From the NCBI GenBank assembly GCA_039704465.1, contig JASFAU010000015.1, positions 682,001 through 746,000 of the forward strand: 64,000 bases of DNA, read 5' to 3'. Source of the DNA: Plasmodiophora brassicae (taxonomy: Eukaryota > Endomyxa > Phytomyxea > Plasmodiophorida > Plasmodiophoridae). Shown here one piece after another: positions 30,929-42,997 of this stretch (positions are counted from its first letter, which is position 1; every line of letters begins with the position of its first letter). The translations under genes and the position numbers were made by a program. The notes under the pieces were generated by a model. That model searched no databases. It was given only the letters and a program-made list of their open reading frames with translations, and had not been told where the DNA came from.

Positions 30929-33900
30929 CTGCTCCCGGGTTGGTTGGCAGCTCACCCTCTCTCGATACACGAATGTTCTTCGTCCTCGCAACCCGACACT
31001 GTCCTCGTCACTGCTCTTTGTTTCGCAACTGTTCATTCATCTCATCATTTATTCGTTCCGTTTCAATCCACGGGCGATCGCCCGTGGGCGACGACGGCCC
31101 TTTTGGACTGTGGAGCGACATCTTCCTTCGTCGACGCCGGTTTCGCCCGCCGCTATGGCCTGCCACTCCGCTCCAAAGCACAACCGATTCCAGTCAAGGT
31201 TGTTGACGGCCGTCACCTGCCACCGATCACATTGGAGACGGCGCCATTGCCGTGTTCCGTCAACGGGGCCTTCCACGACACAATTGTCCTCAACGTTATT
31301 GACGCTCCGAGTCACCGTATAATCCTGGGACTGCCCTGGCTCGAACAGCACAATCCGGATATCGACTGGCTTCGTCGCACCGTACGCGAACGCATTACTC
31401 GGGGATCACCGCGTTTGTGGCTCGATGCTCGGGCCGGTGGGAACCCCACCGGCTCTGCCGACACGGTTGCCTGCTCTGCTGACACGGTCGCCCTTTCTGA
31501 TGCCACAGTCGCCTGCTCTCCTGACACGGCCGTCTGCTCTCCTGACACGGCCGCGTTATTATGCTGCGCCGAGGGGTTGCCCGTCGAACCCGGCCCGCTT
31601 CCGAGCGCACCGCCTTTGGACATTGATCACTTCGTCGCCTCGTCGTCTCCCGTTACTGCCCAGCCGTTACCACCGGTGGGTGCTTCTCTGGTCGCCGTCG
31701 ACGTTCCGGAACTAGTGCAGCCTGCGCCTGCTACTGACCAGCCATTAGTGCCGGTGGCTGCTTCTCTGGTCGACGGTCCGGAACTCGTGCCGCCCGTGTC
31801 TGCCGCTGGTCGACCAGAGAATTCCGCCGCACCGCCTGAGTCGGCGACCGCAGCTGCCGCCACTGTTCCGCCACCGCTTCCGCCTCTTTCGTGCTTGGCA
31901 CCGGCCCCCTCTTGTTCAGAACATCCCTCGGTTTCGCCGGCACGTCGCCGCGCGGGTCGACGCGCCCCTTTCGCCTGCTCAGGGCGCAGCAGTCCACACG
32001 GGTCACTCGCCTCCCAGCTGTGTGCGCTCGTGGGGCTGGTCGCCCTCCTGGTATTGATTGCCAACAGCTCCGCCCCGAGACGTGCGCCTTCCATGCTTCC
32101 GGATCCCTGCGTCATCGACAACGCCTTGCTGACTTCCGTGCCACAGGCCTCCACGTCGTCGTCGGTTGGAACGGATCCGTCGACTACGGAGCCGCCAGGC
32201 GAACCTGTGGAGCCGCTCTCCATCGCGTTTGTTTCCGCCGAACCGTTCTTAGACGACGTGCAAGACGGCGCAGACTGCTATGCCATCCACTACACATGGT
32301 CACCGTCCGATTCCGCTGCCCACGCCGCGGAACTACCGCCGCAATATCAGGAGTTTACTGACGTGTTCGATAAGGCGAACTCAACGACTCTTCCTGATCA
32401 CCGATCGTTCGACTGTCCGATTGACCTGAAACCTGGTGGCGACCCGCCGTATTGCCGTCTGTACGGGCTGTCACCCCGGGAACAAGAAGCCTTGAAGGAG
32501 TATCTCAGGATCAACCTGGAAGCTAATCTCATTCGTCCATCCCGTTCATCGGCGGGCGCCCCAATTCTGTTCGTCAAGAAGAAGGACGGTAGTCTTCGCC
32601 TGTGCGTAGATTACCGTGGTCTAAACTCTGTTACTATCAAGAACCGATATCCGGTTCCACTTATCGACCAGCTCTTGATCCAGCTCGGCTCCGGAACAAT
32701 CTTCACGAAAATCGACCTCCGCAGCGCCTATAACCAAGTTCGGATCCGAGAAGGCGATGAGTGGAAGACGGCCTTCCGCACGCCGTACGGCTTGTTCGAG
32801 TACTTAGTCATGCCGTTTGGCTTAGCCAACGCGCCGGCCTCCTTCCAGTACTTCATGAACGAGACGTTCAAGGATTTCCTTGATGTATTTGTGGTAATCT
32901 ACTTGGACGACATCCTGATCTACTCATCGACTCCCGAGGACCATGAACGCCATGTCCGTCTCGTCCTACACCGACTCCGCACTGCTCAACTCCACGCTAA
33001 ACTGGAGAAGTGCGTCTTCAATACGGACGAAGTGGAATTTTTAGGTTTCTTGGTGTCCTCCTCCGGGATACGGGTTGAACCCTCCAGGATCGATTGCATT
33101 CTCTCGTGGCAACAGCCGACCGACGTCCACGGGGTGCAGGTGTTTCTCGGGTTCGCTAACTTCTATCGCAAGTTCGTTCCCCACTTCGCAGAGCTGGCCT
33201 TACCGCTGACAAATCTCACGCGTGATAACGTGCCGTTTCGTTGGGATCAATCGGCAGACGCCGCATTCACGGCGCTCAAGGTTGCTTTCACGTCAGCCCC
33301 TGTCCTTGCTCATTTCGACCCAGATCGCCCGTGCGAAGTGGAAACGGATGCTTCCGATTTCGCGGTGGCAATGGTCTTGTCGCAGCGGGGCCCCGATGAT
33401 GAACTTCACCCGTTGGCATTCTTCTCGCGCAAGCTCGCGCCTACTGATATCAATTTTCCTATCTACGACAAGGAACTTCTCGCGGTCGTCCAGACCTTCG
33501 AAAAGTGGCGTCAGTTCCTGGACTCATCGCGACACCAGACCGTCATCCACAGCGATCATCGGAATCTGGAATACTTCACCAGCACTCACAAACTGAATCG
33601 TCGTCAAGTCCGATGGTCCCAACTGCTTAACGAATTTGATTTCGTTATCCAACACCGACCAGGCCGTCTTCATGGCAAGGCGGACGCCCTGACTCGTCGC
33701 CCCGAATACGCGCCTTCTGATCAGGATGAGGTTGTGCTCCAGCAGTCACTCCTGCTCCTTCCAGCGTCGCGGCTCGGGCCAGGACCCCTACAGGAGGTCC
33801 AGATCAACGTGGCCGATACTACAACCGACGCACTCCTCGATCGTATCCGCCGCAACCAAGCTTCCGACCCGTTTGTGTGCCGCACCCGTCAGCGACTTCA

Positions 33901-34246
33901 TCGTCCGAGCGGCCGCCACTTTAGCGTCCGAGACGACGTTCTATACCGTGGACATTCTGTGGTCGTCTCTGGCGATGACTGCAAACTGGACATTCTTCGC
34001 TCTTTCCACGATAATGTCACGGCGGGCCACCTCGGTATTCGGAAAACCGTGCAGTTAATTCGCCGCGAATTTTGGTGGCCGGGTTTGACCCCTTTCGTAG
34101 CCCGTTACGTGCTCTCCTGCGATACGTGTCGTCGGACTAAGACGGCTCGGCACAAGCCCTTCGGATTACTCATGCCACTCCCTCTGCCGACGACTCTTTG
34201 GCGGTCCATTTCCATGGACTTCGTGGTTAAGCTTCCCTGTTCGAAC
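30929..34246 (+). CDS. Gypsy-2 Pol: protease, RT, RNase H, truncated integrase
   Basis: Continues the gag frame after the TGA for 1106 codons without another stop. Protease ALLDCGATSSFVD...ILGLPWLEQHNPD; a long Ser/Pro/Ala linker with a hydrophobic stretch (CALVGLVALLVLIAN); RT with KIDLRSAYNQVRI, FGLANAPASFQ and catalytic VIYLDDILIYS near 32,900; RNase H (ETDASDFAVAMVLSQ, DKELLAVV, HSDHRNLEYF, HGKADALTRRP); integrase HHCC (HDNVTAGHLG...CDTCRRTK) and the first core Asp in SMDFVVKLP. After 34,246 the frame runs into the Copia-1 LTR. There is no ATG near the start, so readthrough of the gag TGA is the simplest route. Confidence 0.85.
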
Positions 34247-34430
34247 TGTCGAACAACGTATCCACTACGACCAGCAGCACATGCCTGCAGCACGTGAACG
34301 CCGTCACGCACTCCGCGACTCCGTGCCCGCCGGCGTTGGCAACCGTTACACCGTCGGCGACTACGTCGCCACTGTAACGTCCGCCGCACACGCCGTACGT
34401 AATACATCCACTTCATTATTGTCCTTCTCA
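34247..34430 (+). repeat. Copia-1 E 5' LTR
   Basis: 184 bp, TGTCGAACAACG to CCTTCTCA, same as copy B. Confidence 0.95.
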
Positions 34431-34473
34431 GATTAACAGTCGTATAGGCGCAGGCGCTGAGCCTCTACTCGCC

Positions 34474-37400
34474 ATGGCCGAGCGCCAGGCGACGCCTAAC
34501 ACGGATGACGACCCGCTGGGTCATCTGTCGCTCGAGGAGATCGACACCCGAATTGCCGAAGCGGAGGCAACGATCGCCAGGCAGGAGAAGATCGACCGTC
34601 TCCGTGTCCTGCAGCAGCAGCTGGCGCGTCCGACCAGCTGTCCATCGACCCCGGCCATGCCGATCATCGCCGAGGCGCACAGCCGAAGCGACGCAGGCCG
34701 ACTGCCCATGCCCAAGTTCGACGGTACTCCCGACTCGTTCACGTCCTGGGTTCAGACAGCTGCACTCTGGTTTCGCAATCGTGGGTACGCGGACGTCATC
34801 GGGATCAACGAAGATGGCTCGCCGACTGCGACAACCGGTACGGCACACGACCCAGCTCTCGAGGCAGCCGCGCGCGAGATTCTACTCGTCCACATGCTGG
34901 ACCACAAGATCGCGTCCGCATTGTCTTTGTTTCAGGCAGGCTCGGCTGCCAAGTGCTGGCGCGTGCTGTTCCAGGCGTACAGCCCGTCGTCGCTGGCATC
35001 GGTCGTGCGCGCCGTCCGCGACCTCGTCACGGTCCAGCACATGCCCGGCGAGTCGGTCGCCACGTACGCCGCCCGAGTTCAAGCAGCGGCTCATCGCGTC
35101 CGGTCGACGGTACCGACCGAGATGCTGTCCCTCACCGACGCATTGGTCGCCGTCCTCATCTTGGCCAACGCATCATCCGATCTCGACGCCGTCGTCGCTG
35201 GCCTGCACAATCGTGCTCTGGACACGCTGCCCAGTGTCTCCGAGGTCGTCGGGTCGTTGACAAGCGAGGAGATCAGGGTCCAAGACGTGCGGGACCGACA
35301 CGACGCGTTCCAAACGGCCAACCGCTCCAGTTGCGCCACATCGACGCGTCCCCGTGGACCACGACGCAACGAGTCCTGCGTCTTCCATCCCGGATCCAAG
35401 CACACTAACGGCGAATGCACGCTGCAACGACACATCTGGTACCGCGACAGCAACGCGAAAAGCAATACATCCTCACCAACGTCCAACGAGTATCCAACGT
35501 CTGGCGCTCATCCGATCGATCCGGCGCCCGAGCCGATGCGTGCTTTGTCGGCACGCCACGCCATCGACGTGTACGCGAACTCAGTAGGCCTACTGGACTC
35601 AGCGTGTTCCACGACGATGACGCCCCTGCGCCGACATCTCAGCTGCTATCGCCAAGGCACCGGACCGGAAGTTGAGCTAGCCGATCTGTCGCGTACGACC
35701 ACTTCCGGTCGTGGCGTGACGTCATTCGGCATGGATGTCCAGGCGACGAGTATCGATTCGCTGCACGTTCCCCGACTTGGCCAAGCGCTAGTATCAGTTG
35801 GCCAGCTCACCAGATCAGGTCACAAGATCGTGTTCGACGGCGATACCGCGAAGATCTACTCGGGGGCCAACTGGACGGCGCCCGTCGGTCAGCCAGTGGC
35901 CGTCAGTCAACGAGGACACGATAACCTGTACCGGATTCCATTATCCGCTCCAACCTCCGCGCCCGGCACACTTCACTCTGCCCGAGTCTGCTCCTTGATC
36001 GCATCCAGCGTCTCATGCCGCGTCGCTAAGGTCACCGCCGCAGCTCCAGCTGTCTGGCACGCTCGAACCGGCCACCTGGGTTACGGCAACCTGCGCATCC
36101 TGCACAAACGTTGTCGTGGCATGAAGTTCGACGGGCCAATCCCGAGGCCGCAAGATCGATGTCCATGCGCTGCATGTTTACTCGCCAAGGGCAAACGGTC
36201 ATCATTCCTCCCAGTACGTCGCGCGCGCGTCGTGTTGGCGATCTCGTCCATAGCGATCTGTCCGGACGGTGGCCTGTCGTCGGTGTCGGCGGCTTTGAGT
36301 ACTACCAGACCATGCTGGACGATTCCTCTCGGTACCTGTCCGTCTATCTGCTACGTCGCAAATCGGAGGCGCTCGACGTCATCAAGCACTATGACGCGCG
36401 TCTTCGCAACCAGGAAGGACGTGGTATCCGGACGTTCCAGACCGACGGTGGCGGCGAGTACAACTCCAAGGCGTGCGTCCTGTTCTACAACGAGTCCGGC
36501 ATCCTGCACCGCAAATCTGTCCCGTACACGCCCGAGCAGAACGGCCGCGCTGAAAGCGTCAACCACACGCTCTGCGGTATCGAAAGCTCAATCCGGTGCC
36601 ACTCTCGCATGCCTGACTCCACGTGGCCCTGGTCGCTGTCCTACTCTGCGATACTGTACAACATCCACCCCAGATCAGTCCTTCCCGGGCGTCGCACATC
36701 GTTCGAGGCTGCTCGTCGCGCTCTACCTAACATCTCGGCCCTTCGTGTCTACGGTTGCGATGCCTATGCCATGCGACCGCATCCAGCCACGAAGAAGCCG
36801 AGCAAGTTGGAGCCTCGTCGTGTTCGCGCTGTGTTTATCGGTTTCACGCCCGGCATGAAGGCTTGGCGGTTCTACGACGTGGACCGGGAAGACACGTTCG
36901 AGAGCACGACTGCCGAGTTCCTGGAGACCTCGTTCACATTCGGCTTTGGAAGATCCAGCCCTGCTAGTTCATCATCAGCGCCACCGTCCAGTCCCGAGTC
37001 GAGCTCTGCGCCGAACGTTGACACGATCGTCCCGACGCCCGTCTCTTCCGACGCCGTCATGGCACCTCTACCATCGACGTCAGCATCCCCTCTCGCAGCA
37101 TCCCCTCCCGAGCCTCCGTCACCTGCCGCTGCGTCATCGTCTTCCGAGGTCGTCCGACCGTCGCGCTCACCGTCTCCTGATGACGTATCCACCGACGAAG
37201 ATGATGATGACGCTGAAGATGATCCCGACTACGAAGGTTCGGCGTCCAGCAACGACTCTCCCAACGAAGCTGCCGACCCCGACGTCCACGACAATTCCGA
37301 TGCTGCTGATATCGTTGACCACAATGTCATCGACGTGCCACGCCCTCGCCGATCGAATCGTCGTCGTCAACCGCCTGGTGAATGGTGGAAGGCGCCGGAG

Positions 37401-39294
37401 GCGGCCAATCGTTCGTCGACACGGTGGTCCTCGACGGTCGACGCCTGGTCCAGAATCCGACCCTAACGTTCCCGACACAGCGCCCTCCTCGTCGCTCCCG
37501 CCGACTGATCCGGCATTGGCAGCAGGTTGAGGAGCGCCGTCTGATCGATCAGGCCATCAGGTCCAACCGTCCGACATGTCGCGCGCCGCTGCCAAGGCAT
37601 GTCGAGCCAAGGTATCCGCCCCGATCGACCCAGCCCGTCTACCACGACCCGACCTGTCGAAGCTGAAAGCGACCGACATTCCCGTACCCAACTCAATGGT
37701 CGATGCCCTCTCATCACCTTTCGCTGGCCACTGGTGGGACGCCGCCGTCACCCAGATGGCAACACTGGACGCCAAGGACACGTTCGGCCCGCTAATCGAC
37801 CTGCCGAAAAGTAAGATCGCTGTTGGCGCCAAGTGGGTGTTCCGAGTGAAGTCCTCGCTCAGTGGCAACGGTGGCATCCGCAAGTTCACCGCCCGACTCT
37901 GTGCTCAGGGCTTCCGACAACGCCCCGGCATCGACTTCGACGATACGTTCGCGCCGACCGCCCGTGCCACTGCGTTCCTCGTTATCCTAGCGCTCGCGGC
38001 GCAGCACGGCCTGCATCTTCGCCAGGTCGACTGGGTGGCCGCATACCTGAACGCCGACATGCTCCATGATGTTTACATTCGTCAGCCGGATGGCTTCACC
38101 GATCATCACGTCCCGTACCGAGTTCGTCAACTGCAAAAGGCCCTTTATGGAACGAAACAAGGCGCCGAACGTTGGTACAAGACGCTTCGGGAGATGCTGT
38201 TATCACTCGGATTCGAATCGATCATCGCGGACCCCTGCGTCTTCCGGTACGATCGCGATGGAAAGTTCATGATCATGTCGGTGCACACCGACGACGGTCT
38301 GCTGGCGTACAATGACGTCCCGTTCGCGGAATCCGTTCTCGAAGCTCTCCACGATGGCCGAGATCACCGATCAAGGTGAACCGTCGACCCTGCTTGGCAT
38401 GCGCATCCGACGCGAACCTGGCACCGGCGCCATCACCCTTGACCGCCGAGTACATCGAGAAGGTGTTGAGCGACTTCAACATGTCGCATTGTCATCCGGT
38501 CGACACGCCGCACCAGCCTGGCGTTCACCTATCAACGACAATGAGTCCACAAAGCGACCTCGACCGTGACGAAATGGCGACCAAGCCGTACCTCAAACTT
38601 ATTGGCTGCCTGACATGGCTCGCCCATCGATGCCGTCCCGACATCGCGTACATAACGAATGTACTGGCCCAATTCTCCTCGAATCCCGGCATCCAGCATT
38701 GGCGTGCGGGGCAACGCGTTCTTAAGTACCTCGCCGGCACCATGACGCACGGCATCCGATACGAACGCCAGCCCGAAGATCGTCTGATCGCATACGCCGA
38801 CGCTGATTGGGCATCCGACCCTGACACGCGACGGTCGCGCTCCGGCCACATCATCCTGCTGGCTGGCGGCCCCGTGCACTGGCAGTCACGTCGCCAAGAC
38901 CTGGGCGCAGTCAAAGTTAGCTTATCGTCCACACATGCAGAGATCAAGTCGCTGCTGTGTGCTGTTACCCGCCAGCTGGCCTGGATCCGGTCATTCCTGA
39001 CCGAAATCGGCTTCGCACGCTCCAGTCCGACGATCGTATACGAGGACAATCAAGGCGCGAAGGCCTGGTCTGGCTATCGTCGGATGGATGATCGCACGAA
39101 GGACATCGAGGTGCAGTTTCACTACACCCGGGAGGCCGTCGAGGCCAGTTTGATCGTGGTCCACAAGTGCCCGTCCGCCGAGATGGCTGCAGACTACCTC
39201 ACGACGCCCGCTCTCAGCACCTCGTATCATGCGAACCTGCTCCTGGCCGGCATCATCGACACAAGTCCCAGGCCGTGTGCTGCTGGAGGGGGCG
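34474..39294 (+). pseudogene. Copia-1 E gag-pol (small frameshifts)
   Basis: Best copy of the Copia-1 N-terminus: gag, protease and GAG-pre-integrase are open from ATG 34,474 to about 36,205 (KRSSF). A one-base loss there moves integrase to another frame (36,205-37,448); another loss near 37,448 and more near 37,580, 38,342 and 38,443 break linker, RT and RT C-terminus. RT motifs: LRQVDWVAAYLNADML, SVHTDDGLLAYN; RNase H: VHWQSRRQDLGAVKVSLSSTHAEIKSL, AADYLTTPAL. All breaks are one- or two-base indels, several in short homopolymers. Confidence 0.85.
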
Positions 39295-39477
39295 TGTCGA
39301 ACAACGTATCCACTACGACCAGCAGCACATGCCTGCAGCACGTGAACGCCGTCACGCACTCCGCGACTCCGTGCCCGCCGGCGTTGCAACCGTTACACCG
39401 TCGGCGACTACGTCGCCACTGTAACGTCCGCCGCACACGCCGTACGTAATACATCCACTTCATTATTGTCCTTCTCA
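39295..39477 (+). repeat. Copia-1 E 3' LTR
   Basis: 183 bp; differs from the 5' LTR by one missing G (GCGTTGCAACC against GCGTTGGCAACC). Confidence 0.95.
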
Positions 39478-39797
39478 GATAGGAACGAGAGCATTGTATG
39501 CGCTGCTCCCAGATCATCCTCGAACCAACTTTGTTGACGGAATCGTTTCAGCCATCGAGATCTTCCACGACCAGCCCCCATTGCAGAGATGATGCGGGGC
39601 CCGCCACCACCAACCACGAACTATAGCTCATAGATTGCGCGGGTTCCGCGGTGGGGACAATCGTGGTCTAAAGCCCGCTTATTGCGTAAATTCTGTGCGT
39701 AACTCATAGATATAGGCCCCGCGTTGGAGATGCTCTAATCGCTGTGACAGCTAACGGCACACTACTGCGTCCTCACGTCATCTTCAAAGGACAACCC
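39478..39797. other. Spacer, no features recognised
   Basis: About 320 bases with no gene, LTR or repeat that I can recognise. Confidence 0.5.
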
Positions 39798-40932
39798 TAA
39801 GGAAGACAATAACGAAGTGAGTGTATTTCGTACGGCGTTTGCGCAACGGCACTGTGGACGTTACAGTGGCGACGTAGTCGCCGGCGACGAAACGGCTGCC
39901 AACGGCGGCGAGCGCGGAGTTTCGGAATGCGTGACGGGGTGCTGCAGGCATGTGCTGCTGGTTGTACTGGACATGTTGTTTGACACGCCCCCTCCAGCAG
40001 CACACGCCCTGGTACCGGTGTCGATGATGCCGGCCAGGATCAGGTTCGGGTGATAAGAAGTGCTGAGGGCGGGCTTCGTCAGGTAGTCGGCCGCCATCTC
40101 GGCGGACGGGCACTTGTGGACCACAATCAGACCGGCCTCGACTGCCTCTCTGGTGTAGTGGAACTGGACCTCGATATCCTTCGTTCGATCGTCCATCCGA
40201 CGGTAGCCAGACCAGGCCTTCGCGCCTTGGTTGTCTTCGTGTACGATCGTCGGGCCGGGACGCGGGAAGCCGATCTCCGCCAGGAACGACCGGATCCAGG
40301 ACAGCTGACGGGTAACAGCGCAGAGCGATTTGATCTCAGCGTGCGTTGACGACAGACTAACCAACCTTAACGGCGCCTAGGTCCTGGCGTCGCGACTGCC
40401 AGTGCACGGGACCGCCGGCCAGCAGAATGATATCACCGGAACGGGAACGTCGCGTGTCCGCATCCGAGGCCCAGTCGGCATCGGCGTAAGCGACCAGGCG
40501 ATCCTCGAGTTGCCGTTCGTATCGAATGCCGTGCGTCTTCGTGCCGGCGAGGTACTTGAGGACGCGTTGCCCCGCGCGCCAGTGGGAGATGCCGGGGTTC
40601 GACGAGAATTGGGCGAGGACGTTCGTGATATACGCAATATCCGGACGGCATCGATGGGCGAGCCATGTCAAGCATCCGATGAGCTTCAGGTAGGGCTTGT
40701 TCGTCATTTCGTCCCGTTCGATGTCCGTCTGTGGACTCATCGATTTCGTCAGGTGAACGCCAGGTTGATGTGGCGTGTCGACCGGGTGACAATGTGGCAT
40801 GTTGAAGTCGCTCAACACCTTGTCGATGTACTCGGCCTGGTCGAGCATGATGGCGCCGGTGGCAGGTTCGCGACGGATGCGCATGCCGAGCAGCGTCGAT
40901 GGTTCGCCCTGATCCGTGATCTCAGCCATCGT
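39798..40932 (-). mobile_element. Copia 3' fragment F (RT end, RNase H, 3' LTR)
   Basis: Minus-strand remnant. The 188-bp 3' LTR (39,798-39,985) starts TGTCAAACAACATG, a diverged relative of the Copia-1 LTR; polypurine tract GGAGGGGGCG lies at 39,986-39,995. Coding homology runs from KPALSTSY... back to the RT C-terminal part (MAEITDQGEPSTLLGMRIRREP) at 40,932 where it joins gypsy-4 sequence abruptly. Confidence 0.85.
39986..40932 (-). pseudogene. Copia RT C-terminus and RNase H (fragment F)
   Basis: Two frames: 40,932 to about 40,362 (LDQAEYIDKVLSDFNMPHCHPVDTPHQPGVHLTKSMSPQ...RRQDLGAVKV) and 40,364 to 39,986 (SLSSTHAEIKSLCAVTRQLSWIRSFLAEIGF...EMAADYLTKPALS), separated by a small indel (GGTTGGTTAG for GTTAG). 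The N-terminal 60% of pol is missing. Confidence 0.85.
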
Positions 40933-41506
40933 AAGGTGAGTTGGTTCGAGAGGGCACGGGACGCGTGGGCGAATCCGAGGGGACAGCTTGGTCCACGACA
41001 GTTGGGTCGGAGGAAGTGGCAAGAAAGAGTAAACTCGGATCTTGATCAAGGGGCGGTGTGTCGCAGGAGCTCGGACGGGGTGGATCAGGGATACGTTGAC
41101 ACGTGGGCGGACTTCGAGTAAACTGAACAGAGTAGGTCCGCCAGTCAATCATTGGATTGTTTTCTTGGAGCCATGGTAGGCCCAGAATGAGGGCAGCATG
41201 TGGTGACGAAAAGACATTAAGACAGAGTGACTCCATGTGGTCATAGTCTGATAGCGTCGTCGGGGCCGTTTTGAGGCGGACAGGGGAAAGCGGTCGTCCG
41301 TCCACAACGTGTAGAGAGACCGGAGTGGATTTGGGGACGAGTGAGATGCCCATTGCCGTGGCGATATCGTGGTCGATGAAGTTGTGGCTAGCTCCACTGT
41401 CTACCAGTGCGGATAGGTGGATGGCGGAGCCTGTCGCCGGATGGATAAAAACTGGGAGGACGAAGAGGGGTGGGCGGTAGGTAGGGAATAGGCTAGCCGC
41501 GTACAT
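40933..41506 (-). pseudogene. Gypsy-4 protease
   Basis: Open frame with a retropepsin: SALVDSGASHNFIDHDIA (catalytic DSGA), VVDGRPLSPVRL, ILGLPWLQENNPMIDW. It ends at the junction with copia fragment F, where the joined frame would make a chimeric gypsy-protease/copia-RT reading frame that is only a product of the breakpoint. Confidence 0.8.
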
Positions 41507-41563
41507 GGAGGGGTCGGGGTTTTGCGATGTAGGTGATGTATTGTGGATGGCACAGGGACCGAC

Positions 41564-42400
41564 TCATTCACCCGTGCCGTTCGGCGGAGCGGGCGCAGGT
41601 GGTGGGCGCGGTGGACGTGTCGGGCATTCCGCAATGGTGTGGCCGGCCTCCCGACAGTAGAGGCAGAGGCCAAGACTGTTGCAGCGTTCGCCCTCTTCGG
41701 GCGTGAGAGTGGTCCGTGACAGGATGTGCCGGGTGCGAGGACGTTGCTGGGACGAGTCGGCGTCGGGACGGTGGGTGGGGCGGCAGTGACTGCGGCACGG
41801 AACGACACGTGGGGGTCCATGTAAAGTACGCTTTGGATCGCAGCGTCGAGCGCCGACGGCTGGCATGGGCGTACAGCCATGCCAAGGGCGGGATGTAGAG
41901 ACGAGACAAATTTGTCGGCTAGGAGTTTGCCGCCCAGAGTGAAGTCGCCGTTAGACGATGCGAGGGCTTGGCGGTATAGTGTTTGGAACTGGCGGACGTG
42001 GCTCTCCAGATCCGGCGTTTGTTGCCGACAGGAGTCAAAGGCCGCCTTCGCCCGAACAGTTGAAACGTCTGGAAATGAACGCAGTAGTGTGGTGAACAGG
42101 TCAGCAATCCACCCGGCGACCATGACGTCGACGGCGACGGTCAGCGCCGGGCCTTGAAGTGCCGAGGACAATGCGTCGAACGCGTAGTCCGGCAGCGGGG
42201 CCGTGGACAGTGGGTCAAGGCGAAGGCGGCGCATACACAACACGAACCACTGGCTAGCAGTTAGGCCATCGTGCGCCCTGTCCCCTGTGAAAGCGGGGAG
42301 TTTGCCAGCTTTGATCGGTGGAGTGGGAGTCGGCGACGAGTCCGGCAGACCGCTGCTCGTCGCGTCAGGGTGGGACGGGGCGTCGCCATGTTCCTCTCGA
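41564..42400 (-). pseudogene. Gypsy-4 gag (frameshifted)
   Basis: The capsid-like part (FDALSSALQGPALTVAVDVMVAGWIADLF...[17 protein letters not shown]) is in one frame and the CCHC knuckle [14 protein letters not shown] with its Pro-rich tail in another, shifted near 41,730. No start codon was found in the first frame above 42,234, so the N-terminus is unclear. Confidence 0.75.
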
Positions 42401-42479
42401 TGGTCGTCCAGTAAGAATTTGTTTGTCAGAGCCGTGGCGCGTGATCGGCATAACGGTAGGATAGTGAGGCGAGGCAGCA

Positions 42480-42575
42480 GAAGGGGGCATTATGCAGGAC
42501 GGCGCCTGCAACAGCAGCGGCGACGGCGGCAACAGCAACAGTAACAGCGGCGGTAACAGCAACAGGCGAGCGCTT
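42480..42575. repeat. Simple CAG/CAACAG-rich repeat
   Basis: Runs of GGCAACAGCAACAGTAACAGCGGCGG form an impure trinucleotide repeat near the likely 5' leader of gypsy-4. The rest of 42,401-42,826 shows nothing recognisable. Confidence 0.7.
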
Positions 42576-42826
42576 TATGGGCCCACAACCAATCAAGGCA
42601 ACCAATAACAGAGTGATATATTAGTCCGCAGAGGCAATGGACGTGTCTGACTGGTGAAGGAGGCAGTACACTACTTGAGGGTGTTGCCAGGTGGTAGTGC
42701 TTGAGGGTGCGTGTCTTGACTCACGTCAGACGAAGAATCCGAGGATGCTTCTGCCGACATTCAACGACCGGGACGGATTCTTCTACTGGCCGTCGCATGA
42801 AACAGCGGAAGAAGACGTCATGGGTT

Positions 42827-42950
42827 TAGCCGGCTAAGCCGATAGCTAGCCGGCTAAATGTCCCGCTAGCCGGGTAAGCCGATAGCTAGCCGGCTAAATG
42901 TCCCGCTAGCCGGCTACCAAAACGTTTTAGCCGGCTAGCCGTTAGCCGCG
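42827..42950. repeat. 40-bp repeat built on the palindrome TAGCCGGCTA
   Basis: Two full copies of a ~40-bp unit (TAGCCGGCTAAGCCGATAGC followed by TAGCCGGCTAAATGTCCCGC) plus partial units up to TTAGCCGGCTAGCCGTTAGC. Each unit contains the 10-bp palindrome twice. It could be subterminal repeats of a DNA transposon, given the hAT-like scrap that follows. Confidence 0.8.
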
Positions 42951-42997
42951 CCGTGAACATCCCTAGCTTCTGCGCCCTGCAGGAGTTTTGTGGTGGT

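Larger units (their letters stand above)
29942..34246 (+). mobile_element. Ty3/gypsy element 2 (3' part lost to Copia-1 E)
   Basis: Plus-strand element with gag (29,942-30,928) and pol (30,929-34,246) in the same frame, separated only by one TGA. Protease, RT and RNase H are complete; the integrase is cut just after the first catalytic Asp by Copia-1 copy E at 34,247. The remainder of gypsy-2 is not found beyond 39,477. Confidence 0.9.
34247..39477 (+). mobile_element. Ty1/copia element Copia-1 copy E
   Basis: LTR to LTR copy: 5' LTR 34,247-34,430, primer-binding site 34,431, gag ATG 34,474, 3' LTR 39,295-39,477 with GAGGGGGCG before it. Flanks do not match (CGAAC on the left, GATAG on the right) and gypsy-2 does not resume on the right, so either flanking DNA was deleted or the copy arose by recombination between two elements. 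Confidence 0.9.
40933..42400 (-). mobile_element. Ty3/gypsy element 4, gag-protease fragment
   Basis: Minus strand. Gag from about 42,400 (PTPPIKAGKLPAFTGDRAHDGLTASQWF) to 41,564, protease 41,506-41,150, then linker to 40,933 where the copia fragment F begins. No RT remains. Upstream LTR not identified. Confidence 0.8.

Noticed and set aside
40357..41148. Chimeric gypsy-copia protein as a real gene
   Set aside because: The frame crosses a breakpoint between two degraded elements; it is open by chance.
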